Positions 45,642 through 49,599 of a stretch of 49,599 nucleotides of DNA are shown piece by piece. The DNA is from Candidatus Pelagibacterales bacterium (GTDB lineage Bacteria; Pseudomonadota; Alphaproteobacteria; TMED109): contig PCCU01000017.1 in assembly GCA_002732015.1 (NCBI GenBank), forward strand, positions 8,350-57,948. Reading direction: 5' to 3'. Below the pieces are notes generated by a model, which searched no databases, was not told the DNA's origin, and was given only the letters and a program-made list of their open reading frames with translations. The position numbers were made by a program, and so were the translations under genes. Each line of letters starts with the position of its first letter. The first letter of the stretch is position 1.

Positions 45642-47281
45642 ATTTTTTTCACTTTAAAAATAAGCCTTATCAAAATCAACGGAAGTAAAGAAAATAACAT
45701 AATTAATAGTGATGGAATTGCAGCCATTTTTAATTGTTCAGAACTTGCATACTCAAATGTTAGAATTGACAGAGTATTAAAGTTAAATGGTCTTAAGATT
45801 AATGTTGCGGGTAATTCCTTTAAGATATCAATAAATACAAAAAGAAAAGCTATAATAAAACTAGCCTGTAGCATAGGGATATGAATCTTAAAAAATAGAA
45901 TACTATTTTTTGCTCCTAAATTTATTGCAGCAAAATCAATTTTTTTATTGATTTTTTGATATGCTGCTTCTATTGGGTTAAAAGCCACTGCTAAAAATCT
46001 TATTAAATAAGCAAAAACTAGTATAAAAAAAGAACCTGAAATTATGAGTCCTACATCCTCAATGTTTATTAATTGTAATAGTTGAATAATTTTTTTATCT
46101 AAAAATAGAACTGTAGTTATAACTCCAATTGCTATAACTATACCAGGTGATGCGTATCCAACTTTTGCAAAGTTAATGAATAAATTTAATGAACCTCCAT
46201 AGATCCTTTGTGTAAAACAAATGACAGCTGCAACTATAGTTATTAATGCTGCACTTAAAAATGCAAGCATAATTGAATTAAAAGAAGCCTTATAGAAGTG
46301 TTCAATAATATTAATGTCACTCATGATTAAACTTAAAGAACTGTAAATTAACCATGAAAATGGAATTAATAAAGCAATAACTGTAAAAAATAGAATAACA
46401 ATGAATGGGCCTATATTTTTTTCTGAAAAAACTCTTACATCTTGTTCAGATAAATCAAATGAAAAAACTTTTCCTTCATTTTTATTTCTAAGTAAATTTT
46501 CTACAGTGATAACAATAAAAGCTAATATAAATAATATAGTAGCTAATCTAGCTGCACTATTAAAATCACCTAGACCAAACCATGATTTATAAATCCCTAC
46601 AGAAAGACTATCTATTCCTAGATAATGAACTACTCCAAAGTCTGACATTGTCTCCATCATAACTAATACCAAACTCGCAATAATTGCAGGCTTACCTAAA
46701 GGTAATGCGCATTTAAAAAACAACCTTACTCTATCAACACCTAAATTAGCTGCGGCTTCTATGATTTTTTTAGAATTATTTGCAAAAGAAAACCTTGCTA
46801 TCAAGTAAACGTAAGGAAACAAAGTGATACTCAATACAAATATTGCTCCATGAATAGATCTAACTGATGGCAACAAGTATTGTAATTGTTCCAAATTTAA
46901 AAACTCTAGAAAAGAAAATAACACTCCCCCTTTGTCTGTTATGTCAGCATAACAGTAAGCTACAGCATAAGGAGGAATAGCAATTGGTATTATTAGCAAA
47001 TAAGAAAATAGTTTTTTAAAATAAAAGTCATAAAAAACTGTAAGCCAAGCAGATATAAGTCCTAAAAACAAGGTAAGTATCGATACACCCAGCATTAATA
47101 TAATTGTGTTTATACTGAATTTTAAAAAAAAATTTTCATAAATATGATTCCAAACCAAATTATCTGCTGATAAAGCCTTGAACCAAATAGTTGTAATAGG
47201 AATAAATATTATAGCCGCTATAGCGATACTTATAAACAACCAAACATTATATTCTTTGCCACTTTGCGTTATTGAAAAAAT
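45638..47281 (-). CDS. iron(III)-type ABC transporter permease (FbpB-like), ATT start inferred
   Basis: About 547 residues with two fused permease halves of six helices each, the layout of FbpB/AfuB/SfuB. The EAA loops are EAAANLGVDRVRLFFKCALP in the first half and the corresponding FAAINLGAKNSILFFKIHIP in the second. The first usual start codon is a TTG at 47239 inside the first membrane helix. The frame is open upstream to a stop at 47284-47282, encoding a short polar lead. An AAGGAG ribosome site (47293-47288) stands exactly 6 bases before an ATT at 47281, which I take as the start. No substrate-binding protein gene is adjacent. Iron is the likeliest substrate; thiamine or another cation is possible. 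Confidence 0.88.
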   Translation of the reverse strand: MFSITQSGKEYNVWLFISIAIAAIIFIPITTIWFKALSADNLVWNHIYENFFLKFSINTIILMLGVSILTLFLGLISAWLTVFYDFYFKKLFSYLLIIPIAIPPYAVAYCYADITDKGGVLFSFLEFLNLEQLQYLLPSVRSIHGAIFVLSITLFPYVYLIARFSFANNSKKIIEAAANLGVDRVRLFFKCALPLGKPAIIASLVLVMMETMSDFGVVHYLGIDSLSVGIYKSWFGLGDFNSAARLATILFILAFIVITVENLLRNKNEGKVFSFDLSEQDVRVFSEKNIGPFIVILFFTVIALLIPFSWLIYSSLSLIMSDINIIEHFYKASFNSIMLAFLSAALITIVAAVICFTQRIYGGSLNLFINFAKVGYASPGIVIAIGVITTVLFLDKKIIQLLQLINIEDVGLIISGSFFILVFAYLIRFLAVAFNPIEAAYQKINKKIDFAAINLGAKNSILFFKIHIPMLQASFIIAFLFVFIDILKELPATLILRPFNFNTLSILTFEYASSEQLKMAAIPSLLIMLFSLLPLILIRLIFKVKKI

Positions 47282-47287
47282 TCAATT

Positions 47288-47293
47288 CTCCTT
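47288..47293 (-). promoter_or_regulatory. Shine-Dalgarno of the iron permease, paired with an ATT start
   Basis: A consensus AAGGAG on the minus strand, followed by a 6-base spacer AATTGA and then ATT (47281-47279) in the permease frame. The TTG in the spacer opens a different frame that stops after 12 codons. Confidence 0.6.
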
Positions 47294-47353
47294 AAAACCT
47301 TAAATAAAAAGACTTAGTTGCTATTGTAATTGATAATTATTTACATTTGCAAG

Positions 47354-47914
47354 TCAATTTATTAATTCGTCTTTTAAGTTATCTCCTTTTGTCAATAGTC
47401 CCATCTCTTTTAGTTCTTTTTTAGATGGTAATTCTTTAAGATTGGTTAAATTAAAATATTGAAGAAAATATTTTGTAGTATGCCACAAAGCAGGTCTTCC
47501 CGGAACTTCCTTTCTACCTTTGTTTTCAATCCAGTCATTATTTAACAATAGCTCAAATATACCGGGATGAGTTGAAACTCCTCTTATTTCATCTATCTCT
47601 GGTTTAGTGATAGGTTGAAAATAAGCAACAATTGATAACGTTTCCATAGCAGCTTTTGATAATTTTTTTCTTATTATTTTATGCTCTTTTAAATATTCAG
47701 AAAGGTCCGGTGAAGTTTCAAAATACCACATGTTATCACTTACTTTAAGGTTTATACCTCTTACTTCATAGTCTTTTTGCAATTTTAATAAATAACTATT
47801 TATATTTTCAAATTCTGGAATTCTTTTTTTAATATCGTTTAAGTGAATAGCTTTTTCACTAGCAAAAATTAATGCTTCTATTATTCTTAAAACTTTTTTT
47901 TCCTCTTTTAACAT
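47354..47914 (-). CDS. scpB: segregation and condensation protein ScpB
   Basis: 186 residues. Tandem winged-helix protein: RIIEALIFASEKAIHLNDI at the N-terminus, KLSKAAMETLSIVAYFQPITKPEIDEIRGV and the C-terminal GRPALWHTTKYFLQYF. Part of the SMC-ScpAB condensin. Starts 3 bases after the scpA stop. Downstream the iron transporter follows after a 72-base gap, whereas tatA usually follows scpB in this group. Confidence 0.96.
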   Translation of the reverse strand: MLKEEKKVLRIIEALIFASEKAIHLNDIKKRIPEFENINSYLLKLQKDYEVRGINLKVSDNMWYFETSPDLSEYLKEHKIIRKKLSKAAMETLSIVAYFQPITKPEIDEIRGVSTHPGIFELLLNNDWIENKGRKEVPGRPALWHTTKYFLQYFNLTNLKELPSKKELKEMGLLTKGDNLKDELIN

Positions 47915-47917
47915 ATA

Positions 47918-48730
47918 TTATTTTCTTTTTAAAAAAATTTCTCCGCATTCTTCATTTTGCTTGATACAAATCTCCCCTCTTTTTGCTAATTCTAATGAAG
48001 CAGCAACTGTTGTAATAAAAGCAACTTTGAGTGACCTTTTTTCTTCACCGACTTCGCTTATTTCAGGTAAAATTTTACTTATGGTGAACCAGTCTTTAAA
48101 GGATTTATAAAAGTTTTTAATTTTTTCTATCGCATTTTCTATATTATAATAATTTTTTGACTTTAAAGTTATGTTTTTTATTCCTTTTCTATTGAAAATA
48201 TTCGAGAAGCAAATTAATAAACTGTTTTTATTACAATAAAATTCTGTTTCTAGTACAATAGATTGGTCAAGAATTTGTCCTTTTAAAAATCTATTTAGAC
48301 TTAAAAGGTCTCTTGAAAATAACTTTTCAGATGTTTCTCTCATAGCTTTTAATCTCTTTAAATTAAAGGCTAATAATTCTGGCAATGTTTCTTTTTCATT
48401 TTTACCATTATCTATTTCATTAGGTAATAATAATTTTGACTTAATATATGCAAGTATTGCAGCCATAACTAAATAGTCAGATGCCAAATCAAGATTTAAT
48501 TTTTTTGTTTGCTTTATAAATGTTAAATATTGATCAACTAAAGATAATATGGAAATTTTTGTTATATCTAGCTTTTTTTGTTGAGCTAATTGTAATAAAA
48601 GGTCTAAAGGACCACTGAAACCTTCTAAATCTATATTTAATAAATTATTTTCATCCTCGTCAGTATTTTCTCTATTAGCTTCAAAGTCTGATTTTTCGAA
48701 CGTATACAACTTATAGTGCCCTATTTTCAA
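47918..48730 (-). CDS. scpA: segregation and condensation protein ScpA (kleisin)
   Basis: 270 residues. After a variable acidic lead the diagnostic FSGPLDLLLQLAQQKKLDI and LVDQYLTFI segments appear, then DYLVMAAILAYIKSKLLLP; the C-terminus is a winged helix with FITTVAASLELAKRGEI. It bridges SMC heads together with ScpB, the next gene. Gap to nagZ upstream is 47 bases. Confidence 0.96.
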   Translation of the reverse strand: MKIGHYKLYTFEKSDFEANRENTDEDENNLLNIDLEGFSGPLDLLLQLAQQKKLDITKISILSLVDQYLTFIKQTKKLNLDLASDYLVMAAILAYIKSKLLLPNEIDNGKNEKETLPELLAFNLKRLKAMRETSEKLFSRDLLSLNRFLKGQILDQSIVLETEFYCNKNSLLICFSNIFNRKGIKNITLKSKNYYNIENAIEKIKNFYKSFKDWFTISKILPEISEVGEEKRSLKVAFITTVAASLELAKRGEICIKQNEECGEIFLKRK

Positions 48731-48777
48731 TTAATAACTAAATATACACAAATAGTAGGAATTTATAAATAAAAAAA

Positions 48778-49599
48778 CTATTTTAATAATTTTTTTCTAA
48801 GTTTATTCGATACCTTTCCTGCTCCTAAAGTTGACTTGATCATATATTCTAAGTTAGGTTCACAGTGCAAAACTATTTCACAACCTGCCTCTATAGCTTT
48901 CTTTGCTCTAAAGTAATACCCTCCTTTTAAAGCCTTCATACAAAGATCATCTGAGAATAAAACACCCTTAAAGCCTATTAATTTTCTAATTATATTTTTA
49001 ATGACTATTTTAGATTGAGTAGCGCAGTTCTTATTATCTATTTTTTTATACTTGATATGAGCTGTCATAGCATAATTAAATTGATTTAGTTTCTTAAAAG
49101 GAAAAAAGTCATCTTTTAATTCAGCTACAGTCAAACCTATTTCAGGTAGTTTCTTGTGACTATCATCTTTAGATCTACCATGTCCAGGAATATGTTTTAG
49201 GATTGGTTTTATATTAGCTTTTATTAAACCTTTACAAGCTTCATATCCTAATAAGCTTACTATTTTAGGATCTCTTGAAAACGATCTATTACCTATTACA
49301 GCATTAGAGTTTTTTACTAACAAATCTAAGACAGGCGCACAATTATAAGTTATTCCCAATTCTTTCAGTTCTTTGCCTATTGAGTAAAAGTTTTCAAATG
49401 TCGCTTTTTTTGCTTTTTTTAAATTATTTTTGGCAATTAATCCAAACACATTTGCAGCAGGAAATTCTGGCCATATTTCTTTTCTAAGTCTTGATACTTT
49501 TCCTCCTTCTTGATCTATCATTACCAAGCAATCAGATCCTAAAATATCCTTAATCTCCTTAATTAGCGAAATCACCTGCTTTTTATTTAGCACATTTCG
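48778..49599 (-). CDS. nagZ: beta-N-acetylhexosaminidase NagZ (partial)
   Basis: About 273 residues visible; the frame is open at the right window edge, so roughly the first 60 residues are missing. A GTG at 49593 is internal: the two codons before it give Arg-Asn, matching the family's F-x-R-N motif. Visible blocks: LVMIDQEGGKVSRL, NCAPVLDL, VIGNRSFSRDP, PILKHIPGHGRSKDDSHKKLP with the catalytic His, and GVLFSDDLCMKAL with the nucleophile Asp. NagZ removes GlcNAc from recycled muropeptides in the cytoplasm. The nagZ-scpA-scpB order is typical of Alphaproteobacteria. Confidence 0.95.
   Translation of the reverse strand, partial: RNVLNKKQVISLIKEIKDILGSDCLVMIDQEGGKVSRLRKEIWPEFPAANVFGLIAKNNLKKAKKATFENFYSIGKELKELGITYNCAPVLDLLVKNSNAVIGNRSFSRDPKIVSLLGYEACKGLIKANIKPILKHIPGHGRSKDDSHKKLPEIGLTVAELKDDFFPFKKLNQFNYAMTAHIKYKKIDNKNCATQSKIVIKNIIRKLIGFKGVLFSDDLCMKALKGGYYFRAKKAIEAGCEIVLHCEPNLEYMIKSTLGAGKVSNKLRKKLLK

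Noticed and set aside
47329..47351. Possible Fur-type operator upstream of the iron permease
   Set aside because: The AT-rich string has pieces resembling GATAAT and TGCAAAT but no convincing dyad; such matches are expected by chance in this base composition.
1..49599. CRISPR arrays, transposases, toxin-antitoxin or known defence genes
   Set aside because: No regularly spaced repeats and no recognisable genes of these kinds were seen on either strand.

Overview
The window is strongly AT-rich and very compact: most genes overlap or sit a few bases apart, and no stretch over 300 bases lacks a gene. Gene order and protein features point to Alphaproteobacteria. Evidence includes the runs nagZ-scpA-scpB / tatA-tatC-serS-surE-(pcm position)-nlpD / DUF815 / yajC-secD-secF-Mth938 and ssb-gyrA-coaD-queA-tgt, the neighbours sdhE-mfd and recG-DUF502, and a UvrA whose first zinc finger reads CPVSG. 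Low GC, tight packing and the absence of insertion sequences suggest a streamlined, probably pelagic lineage (SAR11/HIMB59/AEGEAN-169-like). That placement is inference.

Layout. 1-1389: the end of a Gld-type ABC exporter (permease cut by the window edge, plus ATPase). 1482-3067: a thioredoxin-fold protein overlapping a 2Fe-2S/flavin reductase. 3064-9384 (minus): sdhE, mfd, a two-subunit acyl-CoA dehydrogenase and a small membrane protein. 9415-14940: recG, DUF502, tRNA hydroxylase trhO, a GST, purU and a cold-shock protein. 15111-16082: an exported cyclase-family enzyme.

16167-26987 is the metabolic centrepiece. A minus-strand operon encodes an NAD-type formate dehydrogenase (a fused FdsG-FdsB and FdsA), an oxalate/formate-family transporter, FdhD and MobA, and runs into tRNA-Leu(GAG). 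Diverging from it on the plus strand are mobB, moeA and a TusA-like sulfur carrier. Together they would import a small carboxylate, oxidise formate to CO2 with NAD+, and finish and sulfurate the bis-MGD cofactor. A secreted protein with a phage-tail-like C-terminus and tRNA-Lys(UUU) lie at the other edge.

27031-49599 is mostly housekeeping: queuosine synthesis, CoA synthesis, gyrase, SSB, UvrA, Sec, an NlpD-like lipoprotein, SurE, SerRS, Tat (without a visible TatB), an iron(III)-type ABC transporter, ScpAB and NagZ (cut by the right edge).

The most interesting signals are: two genes (fdhD and the iron permease) whose conserved N-termini have no ATG/GTG/TTG but have a Shine-Dalgarno followed by ATT; a pcm-derived protein that has lost its SAM-binding motif; and a signal-peptide protein carrying a phage-like domain next to a tRNA. 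I saw no CRISPR array, transposase or clear new defence system.
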